Shown: positions 1-8,367, numbered from the stretch's first letter. The stretch is DNA of 64,000 nt from Microvirga arsenatis (GCF_009910705.1 NZ_JAAAXJ010000005.1:242103-306102), one strand, 5' to 3'. Made by a program: numbers and translations. Notes: generated from the sequence alone by a model not told the origin.

Positions 1-408
1 GGGGCTGTTGGAATGAACTACGACATCTTCCGCACCGAGCTGCGCGAGACGCAGGACGATGGCGACCAGCAGACGGTCACCCTCTACGGCGTCGGTGGCG
101 AGGAGCTGACGCGGGTGCACCGGGTGCAGCCGTTCGGCCTCTCCTCCCATCCGCCCGTCGGCTCCCACGGCATCGGCATGGCCCTGCATGGGAAGCGGGA
201 TCTCGTTGCGGTCCTCGGCCTGGAGCACCCGCAATACCGGCCCAAGGCCACCCAGCTCGGCGGGACGGTGCTCTACGACATGTACGGCTCGGCAGTGTCG
301 CTCGTGCAGAGCAACATGCGCATCGTCCACGCCCAGAAGATCGAGCATGTCTGCGGCGCCGCCACCCTGGTGATGACCGCCGACGGCAAAGTGAAGATCA
401 ATTCCTGA
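1..408 (+). CDS. Phage baseplate spike protein, Mu gp45 family (5' partial)
   Basis: This is the baseplate assembly protein V / Mu gp45-like spike, which sits at the tip of a contractile tail and pierces the envelope. The visible part has the family pattern of a VQPFGLSSHPPVGS segment near residue 38, followed by a short OB-fold-like body and one terminal repeat strand (MTADGKVKINS). The first ATG is at 13, but the frame stays open to base 1, and gp45 proteins normally begin 15-20 residues earlier, so the true start probably lies outside the window. The stop overlaps the next start (ATGA at 407-410 region), showing translational coupling to the PAAR gene. It heads a baseplate module in the order gp45, PAAR, gp46, gp47, gp48. 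Family is seen from motifs; membrane-piercing is known for the family. Confidence 0.85.
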   Translation, partial: GAVGMNYDIFRTELRETQDDGDQQTVTLYGVGGEELTRVHRVQPFGLSSHPPVGSHGIGMALHGKRDLVAVLGLEHPQYRPKATQLGGTVLYDMYGSAVSLVQSNMRIVHAQKIEHVCGAATLVMTADGKVKINS

Positions 409-671
409 TGCCCAAAGTCGCTCGCCTCGGAGACTCCTCAGATCATGGCGGGGTCATCATCTCGTCGTCCGCGCGCACCTATGCCGACGGCATTCTGATC
501 GCACGGGTCGGCGATCTCCACGATTGCCCGATCCCCGGCCATGGGGTGACGCCCATCCTCACCGGCTCGCCGAACCTGGAGGTTGAGGGCAAGTCCGCCG
601 CCCGGATCGGTAGTGTGTGCGGCTGTGGCGCGGTGATCTCCGACGGCTCGCCCACCTTCGAGTGCTCCTGA
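408..671 (+). CDS. PAAR-domain tail spike tip protein
   Basis: This 87-residue protein is a PAAR-type cone that caps the tail spike and binds a metal ion at its tip. The sequence shows spaced GD-H and G-P-x-H patterns (GDSSDHGG near residue 8, DCPIPGHGVTP near 38) and a late Cys-Gly-Cys-Gly stretch, which fits metal binding by His and Cys. The gene overlaps the gp45-like stop by one base and lies 11 bases before the gp46-like gene, so it belongs to the same baseplate operon. Having the tip as a separate polypeptide rather than inside the spike is consistent with the short C-terminus of the upstream spike protein. Confidence 0.88.
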   Translation: MPKVARLGDSSDHGGVIISSSARTYADGILIARVGDLHDCPIPGHGVTPILTGSPNLEVEGKSAARIGSVCGCGAVISDGSPTFECS

Positions 672-682
672 AAGGGCTCTCC

Positions 683-1192
683 ATGCTCACCATCAAGCCG
701 CTCTCGGCGGCGGACCGCACGGTCCTGCCGCCCGATGTCGTGATCGTCGACGGCACCACCGGGGACTTCGTGCTCGACGAGCGCACCGGCCTGCGAGCGC
801 AGAACCCGATCGCCACCGCGATCGTGCTCTGCCTGCTGACCGACGCCCGGGCATCCGCCGACGAGCTGCGGCACGAGCATGCCGGCGACGCCCGCGGCTG
901 GCCTGGCGACGGCTTCGACATCGACGCCTCTCGCAGCGAGACGGAGCTCGGCTCCAAGCTCTGGCTCTACCGGCGGCACGAGCTGACGGACGAGACGGGG
1001 AGGGCGGTCGAGGACGAGGCTCGCCGCGCCCTGCAGCCGCTCATCCGTCAGGGCGCCGCTGCCCGCATCGAGGTGAAGGCGGTGGTGCAGAAGGCGGAAG
1101 GGCGCATTGCTCTCGACGTGGCGGTGATCGGCCGTGACGGCCGCACCTCCGCGAATGTTCGTTTCGATCCCCTCTGGAAACTGGCTCAATGA
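683..1192 (+). CDS. Mu gp46-like baseplate protein
   Basis: This 169-residue protein resembles the phage gp46 / baseplate W-like family, a small component of the baseplate wedge. It contains the characteristic early segment LTDARASADELRHE and a central W-P-G-D motif, and it lies directly between spike and baseplate J genes as in Mu-like phages. I chose ATG 683 because an AAAGGG ribosome site lies a few bases upstream; the longer open frame from 617 would overlap the PAAR gene heavily. Its stop overlaps the baseplate J start (ATGA), indicating coupled translation. Confidence 0.82.
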   Translation: MLTIKPLSAADRTVLPPDVVIVDGTTGDFVLDERTGLRAQNPIATAIVLCLLTDARASADELRHEHAGDARGWPGDGFDIDASRSETELGSKLWLYRRHELTDETGRAVEDEARRALQPLIRQGAAARIEVKAVVQKAEGRIALDVAVIGRDGRTSANVRFDPLWKLAQ

Positions 1193-2283
1193 CCTTTGTC
1201 GTTCCCAAGCTCTCCGAACTGTCGCAGCGCGCGCGCCTGATCATCGCCAATGCGACGGAAGGGGCCACCATCGACCTGTGGCCAAACCTCTTTCCGATCC
1301 TGGCCAAGGTGCTCGCCCTGCACGCCAAGGAATGGCACCTGCGGCTGGGCTTTCTCTACCGGCAGCTCTTCGCCTCCACGGCCGACGAGGTCTGGCTGAC
1401 CCGCCACGGCTTTGAGCTCGGCATCACCCGCATCCCGGCCACGGCAGCGACCGGCGCGGCGACGATCTCATGTCCATCCGGCACGGTGATCCCCTTCGGG
1501 CTCACCTTCCGCCGAGCCGATGGGGCGCTGTTCCGCACCCGCGCCAGCGCCGTCGGAGCAGGGGCTGCAACGAGCATCCAGCTGGAGGCGCTTACCGCTG
1601 GAGCGAGCGGCAACACCGACGTCGGGCAGGTCCTGAGCCTCGTCGATACCGGCGTCGTGCCCGGCCTTGGCACGACCGCCACGGTCGCGTCGGGCGGCTT
1701 GGGAGGCGGCGCCGATGTCGAGCCGGTCGAGAGCTTCCGCCAGCGCATCCTCGACCGCAAGCGCAACCCGCCCCAGGGCGGCTCGGCCACGGACTGGATC
1801 CGCTGGGTGAAGGAGAGCTCCGGCGCCATCACCCGCGTCTTCGTCGACAGCTTCATCGGCGATGCGCGCGAGGTCTGGATCTGCTTCCTGCGCTCCGACC
1901 GCGTCAACGGCATCCCGACCGGAGCCGACGTGGCGGCGGTGCAGGCCTATGTGCAGGACCCGATCCGCCGTCCGGTGACGGCGCGTGTCACGGTCGTGGC
2001 GCCGGTGCCGCAGGCGGTGAACCTCACCATCGCGAACCTCAGCCAGGACACACCGGCGATCCGCGCGGCCGTCGAGGCGGAGCTGAAGGCGATGTTCGCC
2101 GACCGCGCCGCGCCGGCAACCCCCTCCAAGAGCTTCCAGCTGCCGCGCGCCTGGATCTCGGAGGCGATCTCGCGCGCCACCGGCGAGGAAAGCCACTCCC
2201 TTCCGGGGCTGCCCGAATACCTCACCTATTCCACGCCGGCGCACTACCCGGTGCTCGGCACGGTTTCCTACACTACGGTCTAA
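1189..2283 (+). CDS. Baseplate J-like protein (Mu gp47 family)
   Basis: This 364-residue protein is a baseplate J family wedge component, which connects the central spike hub to the outer baseplate. Its N-terminal half carries a typical stretch with a Trp-Leu-x-x-His segment (WLTRHGFELG), followed by a glycine- and alanine-rich region (SGNTDVGQVLSLVDT) and the conserved ESFRQRILDRKRNPPQGG block around residue 190, which is diagnostic for the family. The C-terminal part (SFQLPRAWISEAI) is also typical. The length is normal for the family. It overlaps the preceding gp46-like gene by four bases and is followed after 12 bases by the gp48-fibre fusion gene. Confidence 0.92.
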   Translation: MTFVVPKLSELSQRARLIIANATEGATIDLWPNLFPILAKVLALHAKEWHLRLGFLYRQLFASTADEVWLTRHGFELGITRIPATAATGAATISCPSGTVIPFGLTFRRADGALFRTRASAVGAGAATSIQLEALTAGASGNTDVGQVLSLVDTGVVPGLGTTATVASGGLGGGADVEPVESFRQRILDRKRNPPQGGSATDWIRWVKESSGAITRVFVDSFIGDAREVWICFLRSDRVNGIPTGADVAAVQAYVQDPIRRPVTARVTVVAPVPQAVNLTIANLSQDTPAIRAAVEAELKAMFADRAAPATPSKSFQLPRAWISEAISRATGEESHSLPGLPEYLTYSTPAHYPVLGTVSYTTV

Positions 2284-2295
2284 GGAGTTCCCCTC

Positions 2296-4266
2296 ATGGC
2301 GGTTCAGCCCGGCTGGCCTTGCGCACTGCTGCCTGCCTCGCCGCCCTCCGTGGGCGACCGGCTGAGTGCTCCGGCGCAGGAGGATCTGCTGCCGCAGGTG
2401 ATCGCCACCGCCCCGCGCGGCGTGATCTGGGGCACGGACGAAGCCAGCGACGGCACCGGCGCCTCGCCGGTGATGCGCAAGGTCTGGACGGCCATGGCCG
2501 GCTGGATGGCGGACCTCTACAAGGTTGCCTTCGACACGGCCGCGCAGTGCTTTCCCTCCGGCATCACGTTCTCTCTTGAGGACTGGGAGGCGGAGTACGG
2601 CCTACCCGATCCCTGCACCTCGCCGGAATCCGGCGTGCAGGGCCGCATCAATGCCGTTCGGGCGCGCTTCGGCGCGCAGGGAGGGTCGAGCCCGGCCTAC
2701 TTCGTGTGCCTGGCCGCCTCGATCGGCTACGAGGTCACCATCACCGAGCCCGCGGACTTCATCTGCGATGTGTCGGAATGCGACGGCGACGACACGGTGG
2801 TGAACGTCAACGGGCACCATGAATGGGTGGTGCGGCTCAACGGGCTCGGCGACACTTGGTTCTATTGCGACGAGGGAGAGTGCGACGACACGCCCCTCGA
2901 AGGCTTCGTGGTCGCCACCGATCTCGAATGCCTGTTCCGGCGGGTGGCGCCGGAGCACACCACGGTCGTGTTCGATTACACGGTGGCCTTCTGGTCGATG
3001 GAGGGCAGCGGTCTCGACTTCGACTTCGTGAACGACGTCTATGCCATTGACCGCACCACGACGGAGCGGGCGGCGGCTTTCACCTGTGTGCGCGCCTCTC
3101 CCGGCATGGCGCAGCGCGCGGACGGCACCTGGGTGTCGTTTGCGGCCAACGAGCCGCGCATCACTGACAACGGTCTGCTGGTCGAGGAGGCGCGCGTCAA
3201 TTACCTCACCAACCCAGCCAATCTTGGGGCGGTCGTCGGCGCGAAGGGCGCGGGCGGCGCGCTGCCGACAGGCATGGGATCGGGGGACTTTACCGCTGCC
3301 CAGATCTGGCAGGTTCTTGGAACCGGCACCGAGGATGGCATCCCCTACTTCGACGTGAGGGTTCACACCAACGGCCAGAACAACGACCGCACCTACTGGG
3401 CGTTTGCATGGAGCAACGGCAACCAGAACAACTTTGCACCTAACGATGTCGTCTCAGCGGCGGTCTTCATCCGGCAACTGTCCGGGAGTAAACCCTCGCA
3501 GGCGCAATACTGCATCCGCCAGAGCACGAACACAGGGGCCTCAGCGGGTTCTGATCTGAGTGCGACCATTCCGCAATCGTTGCTCGATGCTGCTTCCCTG
3601 AAGGATGCAAGGTTCAAGACTGAGAACCGGACGCTCAATGGCGCATCGGTGGCCAGAGCGCATACGTTCCTGATCGTCACGGTTCCTGTCGGTGCCCCGT
3701 TCGACCATACGTTCCGGATTGGCATCGCGGACCTGCAGAAAGGGGCGTTCATCACGTCTCCGATCACTAGCACCGTCACGAATGCTGTCGTGACGCGCCA
3801 GGCCGATCAGATCACGCGGGTGCTCGGGGCAGAGTTCAATCCGGTCGAGGGCACCTTCTATGCCGAGGCGCTTCATAACCCCGGGACGGCTGGGCTTGCA
3901 TCGGATACCCTCCTGCACATCGATGACGGCACCGCGTCAAACCGCATGATGATCACGCGCAATATCCCGAACATCGGTGGGTTTGTGGTGACGAGCGGCG
4001 GTGTCACAGGGTTCGATGTGGCCCCAGGCGCAGCTATCGCCGATGGCAGCGTGTCGCGCATCGCGGGCGCTTACAAGGCGGCCGATTGCGGTGTCTCGAG
4101 TGGCGGGTCCGCAGTCGCGACCGGGGCGGCCGCTATCCCGGCCGTGTCGGCCTTGCGTCTCGGAACCCGGCCGGGAGGTACGGTTCCTCTCAATGGCTAC
4201 ATCCGGCGCATCACCTACTTCCCCGAGCGCCTCTCCAATGCGGAGCTTCAGGCCCTGACCGCCTGA
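2296..4266 (+). CDS. Fusion of gp48-like (DUF2313) tail protein with a C-terminal fibre/spike domain
   Basis: The first roughly 230 residues look like the Mu gp48 / YmfQ (DUF2313) baseplate protein, with the segments LLPQVIATAPRG and FSLEDWEAEYGLPDP that are typical of that family. Normally such proteins are about 200 residues and end there. Here the chain continues for another 420 residues with a head-spike/fibre-like sequence (RASPGMAQRADGTWVSFAANEPR, then LTNPANL) and a C-terminal half that resembles a concanavalin-like lectin fold, ending in LNGYIRRITYFPERLSNAELQAL, a usual LamG-type ending. The product probably links baseplate and receptor binding. An AAGGAG ribosome site precedes ATG 2296. 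The split of the domains is read by eye. Confidence 0.8.
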   Translation: MAVQPGWPCALLPASPPSVGDRLSAPAQEDLLPQVIATAPRGVIWGTDEASDGTGASPVMRKVWTAMAGWMADLYKVAFDTAAQCFPSGITFSLEDWEAEYGLPDPCTSPESGVQGRINAVRARFGAQGGSSPAYFVCLAASIGYEVTITEPADFICDVSECDGDDTVVNVNGHHEWVVRLNGLGDTWFYCDEGECDDTPLEGFVVATDLECLFRRVAPEHTTVVFDYTVAFWSMEGSGLDFDFVNDVYAIDRTTTERAAAFTCVRASPGMAQRADGTWVSFAANEPRITDNGLLVEEARVNYLTNPANLGAVVGAKGAGGALPTGMGSGDFTAAQIWQVLGTGTEDGIPYFDVRVHTNGQNNDRTYWAFAWSNGNQNNFAPNDVVSAAVFIRQLSGSKPSQAQYCIRQSTNTGASAGSDLSATIPQSLLDAASLKDARFKTENRTLNGASVARAHTFLIVTVPVGAPFDHTFRIGIADLQKGAFITSPITSTVTNAVVTRQADQITRVLGAEFNPVEGTFYAEALHNPGTAGLASDTLLHIDDGTASNRMMITRNIPNIGGFVVTSGGVTGFDVAPGAAIADGSVSRIAGAYKAADCGVSSGGSAVATGAAAIPAVSALRLGTRPGGTVPLNGYIRRITYFPERLSNAELQALTA

Positions 4267-4314
4267 GGCTCCATCCCCCTTCCATTCCGCCTCAACCACT
4301 TCGGGAGTTTCCTG

Positions 4315-5010
4315 ATGCGCTATGTCGCGCCCTCCGGTACGCCGGATCCCTTCAATGAAAGCGTCGGCTATGTCGGCCGCAACCTCGCGGCCGGCACGCA
4401 GGGCTCGCGCATCCCGCCGCGGGCCGTCGAGCATCCGCAGCGTGAGATCGTCAACGTCATCAAAGAGGTGCTGACGCCGAGCGAAAGCGACACGACCCAG
4501 CTTCTCAAGGCCATCAGAGCTTTGATCTCAGCCCAGGCGTCGTCCTATGCCGTGCTCGCGCACACGGAGCCGGCCGGAACGAATGCCGGCAATGCGCCGG
4601 CCGCCAACACCTGGTTCACGCGCAAGACCAATGCGATCATCGCCGATCCGAAGGGTATCGTGACCCTGTCGTCCGATCAGTTCACCCTTCAAGCGGGGCG
4701 ATATCTCTTCCAAGCCTATGTACTCGGTGAGGCCGTCCAGCGCCACATGGCGCGGCTCTACAACGTCTCCGATGCCGTCGTGGTGGACTACAGCACGACC
4801 GCGAACGCGAACGACGCCGGATCGGCTGACCTTGTGAATTCCTATGCGATCATCTTCACCGAGATCAACATAGCATCAACCAAGACATTCCGCATTGAAC
4901 AGCGCGTCGATCAGGTTGGGTTCTCAGGGCAGACCTACGGACTTGGTCTGTCGAATACCTTTGGCGCTCCAAACCGCTATACCCTTATCACCATCCAGAA
5001 GGTCGGCTGA
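4315..5010 (+). CDS. Putative phage tail fibre/collar-type protein
   Basis: This 231-residue protein follows the fibre fusion gene by 48 bases and is preceded by a GGGAG ribosome site. The N-terminal third is Pro/Gly-rich and contains a helix-rich segment (IVNVIKEVLTPSESDTTQLL), while the rest is beta-rich with many Thr, Ala and Asn, resembling a C1q/TNF-like or collar head (RYLFQAYVLGEAVQRHMARLY). Such small proteins after gp48 usually form the tip of a tail fibre. I do not recognise a named family; the assignment rests on position and composition. Confidence 0.55.
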   Translation: MRYVAPSGTPDPFNESVGYVGRNLAAGTQGSRIPPRAVEHPQREIVNVIKEVLTPSESDTTQLLKAIRALISAQASSYAVLAHTEPAGTNAGNAPAANTWFTRKTNAIIADPKGIVTLSSDQFTLQAGRYLFQAYVLGEAVQRHMARLYNVSDAVVVDYSTTANANDAGSADLVNSYAIIFTEINIASTKTFRIEQRVDQVGFSGQTYGLGLSNTFGAPNRYTLITIQKVG

Positions 5011-5012
5011 TC

Positions 5013-5453
5013 ATGACACTCGATGAAATCGCAATCCGTCGCGCCCTGACGCATCTCGGCATCCTCGACGGCTACCGGGATGTCTCGTCTTACGAGGCGT
5101 TCGTCGAGACGGCGGACGCTGATGGCATTCGGGAACGCTACGGCAGGGAACTGCCGACGGAGCAGGAGCTGTTCAAAGCCCTGGCTGAGGCGGACCAGGC
5201 GAGCGACCCTCCCAAGCGCCGGTTCTCCTTCCTCGAGTTCATGGACCTGTTCAAGGAGCCCGAGCAACTGACGCTTGTAGAAGCCTCCATGACCTTTCCG
5301 GCGATCAAGCTCTGGTACGACCGGGCCGTCGGAGCGCAGTTCATCGACCTCGACGATCCGCGCACGGAGGCAGGCCTGCAGAAGCTGGTCGATGAGAGCC
5401 TGATCTCGGCGGAGCGTAAGGTATCCGTCATGGCGGGGAAGGGACCAGCCTAA
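5013..5453 (+). CDS. Hypothetical phage tail-region protein
   Basis: This 146-residue acidic protein starts two bases after the preceding fibre-like gene, so the two are co-transcribed. It has no signal peptide or membrane segment. The sequence looks mostly helical (an early IRRALTHLGILDGYRDV segment and a C-terminal LQKLVDESLISAERKVSVMAG). It could be a fibre assembly chaperone, since such genes commonly follow the fibre gene, but no diagnostic motif was recognised and the function is left open. Confidence 0.6.
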   Translation: MTLDEIAIRRALTHLGILDGYRDVSSYEAFVETADADGIRERYGRELPTEQELFKALAEADQASDPPKRRFSFLEFMDLFKEPEQLTLVEASMTFPAIKLWYDRAVGAQFIDLDDPRTEAGLQKLVDESLISAERKVSVMAGKGPA

Positions 5454-5569
5454 CTGCTATTGCGCTGGGCGGGGCCACCGTCACTGATCCGCCGTTGTGG
5501 CTGGATTGGGGATGAACCCGACACCGTCCTTGCCGATCTGTGATCCCGGCTGACCGTCAGCCGCAGAAC

Positions 5570-5597
5570 AGCCGCCCCGCTGGGCGGCTTTTTCTTT
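5570..5597 (+). terminator. Rho-independent terminator between tail and lysis genes
   Basis: A seven-base-pair GC stem (GCCGCCC at 5571-5577 with GGGCGGC at 5582-5588) with a four-base loop is followed by a run of T from 5589. It separates the tail operon from the lysis cassette, which starts only 11 bases further on, so some read-through is likely. Confidence 0.8.
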
Positions 5598-5607
5598 GGG
5601 GGCAAAC

Positions 5608-5841
5608 ATGAAACTCATCGACAACGTCAAGACCGTGCTGACGAAGGGCCTCAGCGCGCAGGTGGTCTACCTGGGGGCGCTCGCCGAGATCGTCCTCGAA
5701 TACGTGCTTCAGGTCGGCGGACTGCCCCCTTGGGCCGTCCTGGTCCTGCTCGGCGCCATCTTGGTCGCCCGCGTGATCAAGCAGGACTCCGTGTCCGGCG
5801 GGGCGTCCGAGCAGACGGAGTCCGACCCATGGGCCGTGTGA
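5608..5841 (+). CDS. Putative holin-like small membrane protein
   Basis: This 77-residue protein opens with MKLIDNVKTVLTKG and then has one or two hydrophobic stretches (around residues 20-35 and 42-58: PPWAVLVLLGAILVARVI) before a polar, acidic tail. That layout matches the short holin-like proteins placed directly before phage endolysins. Holins form holes in the inner membrane that time lysis. I chose ATG 5608 (after a GGGGGC stretch) over an upstream TTG at 5596, which lies inside the terminator T-run. Its 3' end overlaps the endolysin gene by 13 bases. The role is inferred from size, topology and position. Confidence 0.7.
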   Translation: MKLIDNVKTVLTKGLSAQVVYLGALAEIVLEYVLQVGGLPPWAVLVLLGAILVARVIKQDSVSGGASEQTESDPWAV

Positions 5842-6299
5842 TCACGAAACGACGGTCGGCGGCGGCCGTCGCGCTCTGCATGACCTTCACGGGGGGCTGG
5901 GAGGGCGTTCAGACCTTCGCCTATCCCGATCCCGCCACGAAGGGGCACCCCTGGACGATCTGTTACGGCGAAACCGAAGGGGTCAAGAAAGGCGACAGGC
6001 GCACGATCGAGGAGTGCAAGGAAGGCCTGCGCAAGGGAATCGAGGAGCGCTACGGCGCAGCCGTCGATGCATGCACCAAGGTCGCGATCACCGACCGGCA
6101 GTGGGTGGCCTTCACATCATTCGCTTGGAACCTCGGCACGGGCCGGTACTGCAAAAGCATCGCCCCTCTCGTGAACGCCGGAAACATCCGGGCAGCGTGC
6201 GACAAGCTCATGGAGTTCGTCTACGCCAACAAGATCAAGTTCCGGGGCCTCGTCCGCCGCCGCGCGGCGGAACGGGAACTCTGCATGGCGGATCTCTGA
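5829..6299 (+). CDS. Phage endolysin, GH24 lysozyme (muramidase)
   Basis: This 156-residue enzyme hydrolyses the beta-1,4 bond between N-acetylmuramic acid and N-acetylglucosamine in peptidoglycan during phage release. The T4-lysozyme-type catalytic arrangement is visible: Glu25 in GGWEG, Asp34 in YPDP nine residues later, and a Thr at 43 before ICYGET. The N-terminus (residues 10-23) is moderately hydrophobic after several Arg and Lys, which could act as a signal-anchor-release segment. I chose ATG 5829, which gives the normal length; the longer frame from 5730 runs through the holin gene. It overlaps the holin gene and is followed two bases later by the Rz-like gene. Confidence 0.9.
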   Translation: MGRVITKRRSAAAVALCMTFTGGWEGVQTFAYPDPATKGHPWTICYGETEGVKKGDRRTIEECKEGLRKGIEERYGAAVDACTKVAITDRQWVAFTSFAWNLGTGRYCKSIAPLVNAGNIRAACDKLMEFVYANKIKFRGLVRRRAAERELCMADL

Positions 6300-6301
6300 C
6301 C

Positions 6302-6634
6302 ATGCTGAACCTGAACCCCTGGATCATCGCGGGCGGCCTGGCTGCCCTGATTGCGACCGGAGGCGCCGGCTACCTGAAGGGGTATGCCGATGCCGACCGG
6401 AGCGCCGAGCTCAAGTCTGTCAAGGAGCAGCGTGACGGGCTTCTCCAGCTTTGGACCGCCGAGCAGGCTGCCCGTGCGGCCGATGCCGCGCGCTACGCCG
6501 AAAACGAAACCCTCCTGCGCGACCTTCAGCAGAAAGCCGAGGCCGATGCCCAGAACCTTCAAGACGGGGATCGCGTCTGCCTCGATCCTGCTGACACTGA
6601 CAGCCTGCGTCAGCACTTCCGCGCCGCGCGCTGA
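6302..6634 (+). CDS. Rz-like inner-membrane spanin
   Basis: This 110-residue protein has one N-terminal transmembrane segment (about residues 6-24: WIIAGGLAALIATGGAGYL) followed by a long charged helix rich in Ala, Glu and Gln (residues 30-95), the layout of an i-spanin that joins with an outer-membrane lipoprotein to disrupt the outer membrane. It begins three bases after the endolysin stop. A second gene, the lipoprotein partner, is embedded in another frame in its 3' part, which is the classical Rz/Rz1 arrangement and strengthens the call. Confidence 0.82.
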   Translation: MLNLNPWIIAGGLAALIATGGAGYLKGYADADRSAELKSVKEQRDGLLQLWTAEQAARAADAARYAENETLLRDLQQKAEADAQNLQDGDRVCLDPADTDSLRQHFRAAR

Positions 6635-6827
6635 TCTGCCTGCCATGCCCGCGGACTTGCCCTCCTGCTTCGCGCGCCTCGTGCCGGAGCCAGGCCCGGG
6701 CGCGCTGACCAAAAGCCAGGTCTTCGGCCTCATCGCCCGCCTGCGCCGCTCCGAGCTGGAGAAGGCGCAATGCGGGCGCCGGGCGCTCGCCTTCTATGAC
6801 GATCTGAGGAAAGGGCTCGCGAAATGA
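6546..6827 (+). CDS. Rz1-like outer-membrane spanin lipoprotein (embedded)
   Basis: This 93-residue protein begins at ATG 6546 inside the Rz-like gene in a different frame, overlapping it by 89 bases. It starts with a basic MPRTFK, a hydrophobic core and a clear lipobox LTAC with the lipidated Cys at position 21, followed by a Pro-rich mature region, as expected of an o-spanin. The partner is the i-spanin encoded from 6302. The C-terminal half is longer than in lambda Rz1. An earlier start in this frame exists at 6384, but it would place the lipobox far from the N-terminus, so 6546 is preferred. Confidence 0.8.
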   Translation: MPRTFKTGIASASILLTLTACVSTSAPRADLPAMPADLPSCFARLVPEPGPGALTKSQVFGLIARLRRSELEKAQCGRRALAFYDDLRKGLAK

Positions 6828-7042
6828 GCGACGATACCCGCGAGCGGATCGCCGCCCTGGAGGTCAAGGTCGAGCACCTGACCGAAATGCAGGAGCGCAA
6901 CACCCGCGTGGTCACCGAACTGCGGGATCTCCTCCTGCAGGCCAAAGGCGCCCGCTGGCTCCTCGGCATCCTGATCGCCATCGGCAGCTTCTCGGCCGGC
7001 ATGCTGGCCAAGTATCTGCCCTATCCCCTGACGCCACGGTGA
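6824..7042 (+). CDS. Small phage membrane protein with coiled coil
   Basis: This 72-residue protein has an N-terminal heptad-like helix (residues 5-40, ERIAALEVKVEHLTEMQE) and one C-terminal transmembrane segment (about 44-65, RWLLGILIAIGSFSAGMLA). It overlaps the lipoprotein gene by four bases (ATGA) and therefore lies in the lysis operon. Similar small proteins in phages of this type are described as haemolysin XhlA-like or as holin partners. The role here is inferred from topology and position only. Confidence 0.65.
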   Translation: MSDDTRERIAALEVKVEHLTEMQERNTRVVTELRDLLLQAKGARWLLGILIAIGSFSAGMLAKYLPYPLTPR

Positions 7043-7050
7043 GGCCGTTC

Positions 7051-8367
7051 ATGAGCAAGAAAGCCAAGCCCGTTCAGGGGCAGCACATTCGTCCGGAGGT
7101 GGAGGCCGAATTGGAGCGACGCATCCGAGAGCGGCCACAGGTTCCGCCTGCGCACCACGCGGATGCCCTTGGCGTCGGCCGTCGTTCCGCTTGGCGGATT
7201 GCGGCCCGCATCCGGGAGGAACAAGGCGCCGCCGAGCTTCCTTCCGAAGCGACGGAGCCTGCCGAAGCGGGTGCCCATCGCCTCGGCGGTACGGCGGCCG
7301 ACCGCCGCATCGTCGCCCTCGAGGACGAGAACAAGCGGCTGCGCAAGGAGCTGAAGGAGGTGCACCGGGCCGAGCTGACGGAGGAGAGCGTTCGCGCGAT
7401 CCTCGGCCGGATCGCCGATGCGCCCACCGAGCCGCCGCGCTGGCTGCTCTCGCCGGACAAGGCCTCGGCCGACCGCACCCCCGAGGTGCCGGCGACGATC
7501 TGGTCGGATTGGCACCTCGGCGAGGTCGTCTCCCGGGCCGAGACCAACGGCCTGAACGTCTACGACATCGCGACCGCCGAGGCGCGGGTGCGCCGCCTGG
7601 TGGACGCTACGGTTCATCTGTGTCGACACCACGGCCCGGGTCGCTATCCCGGCATCGTGGTGAACCTGCTCGGAGATTTCGTCTCCGGCGGGCTCCATCC
7701 CGAACTGGCGAAGACGGATGCGGAGGAATCGATCCCCTCGGCTCTTCGGGCGCGTGATCTGCTGGTGTGGGGTCTGGAGACGCTGGCGGCCGAGTTCGGG
7801 CGTGTCTACGTGCCCTGCGCGTCCGGCAACCACGGCCGGGCCACGGTGAAGCCGGAACACAAGCGCTACGTCTTCAAGAACTACGACTGGCTGATCTACC
7901 AGCTGCTCGCTCGCCATTTCGAGGGAAGGCCGGAGTTCCACTTCGACATCCCGGAATCGAACGAGGTCTATTACCGGATCTACAACCAGCGCTACCTCGC
8001 CATGCACGGCGATCAGCTGGGGGTGAAGGGCGGTGACGGCATCATCGGCGCGATCGGCCCGATCATGCGCGGCGAGGTGAAAACGCGGGGGCAGGCGACC
8101 TCCTCCGGGCGGGATTACGACGTGCTGCTGATGGGCCATTGGCACCAGGAGCTCTGGCTGCCGCGCGCCATCGTGGCCTCCTCCCTCAAGGGCTTCGATG
8201 AGTTCGCCAAGAACGTCCTTCGGGCCCCGCCGGGCGAGCCGTCGCAGCCCCTCTGGTTCGTCCATCCGCGCCGCGGCATCACGAGCCGCTGGAGCGTGAA
8301 GGTGGAGGAGCCGGGGGCTGGCAAGAGTGTGGGCTGGGTGTCGCTGCCGGAAAGGGAGGCCGCATGA
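7051..8367 (+). CDS. Phage-encoded metallophosphoesterase with N-terminal HTH-like region
   Basis: The C-terminal two thirds of this 438-residue protein carry the metal-binding motifs of calcineurin-like phosphoesterases in order: DWHLGE near residue 155, GDFVSGG near 208, GNHGR near 260, HGDQLG and GHWHQE near 365. The N-terminal 60 residues contain a helix-turn-helix-like stretch (HADALGVGRRSAWRIAARIREE), followed by a coiled-coil-like linker (ALEDENKRLRKELKEV). It may act on nucleic acid or nucleotides. I chose ATG 7051 with a GAGG site six bases upstream; a GTG at 7039 is the alternative. The stop overlaps the next gene by four bases. The substrate is unknown. Confidence 0.8.
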   Translation: MSKKAKPVQGQHIRPEVEAELERRIRERPQVPPAHHADALGVGRRSAWRIAARIREEQGAAELPSEATEPAEAGAHRLGGTAADRRIVALEDENKRLRKELKEVHRAELTEESVRAILGRIADAPTEPPRWLLSPDKASADRTPEVPATIWSDWHLGEVVSRAETNGLNVYDIATAEARVRRLVDATVHLCRHHGPGRYPGIVVNLLGDFVSGGLHPELAKTDAEESIPSALRARDLLVWGLETLAAEFGRVYVPCASGNHGRATVKPEHKRYVFKNYDWLIYQLLARHFEGRPEFHFDIPESNEVYYRIYNQRYLAMHGDQLGVKGGDGIIGAIGPIMRGEVKTRGQATSSGRDYDVLLMGHWHQELWLPRAIVASSLKGFDEFAKNVLRAPPGEPSQPLWFVHPRRGITSRWSVKVEEPGAGKSVGWVSLPEREAA

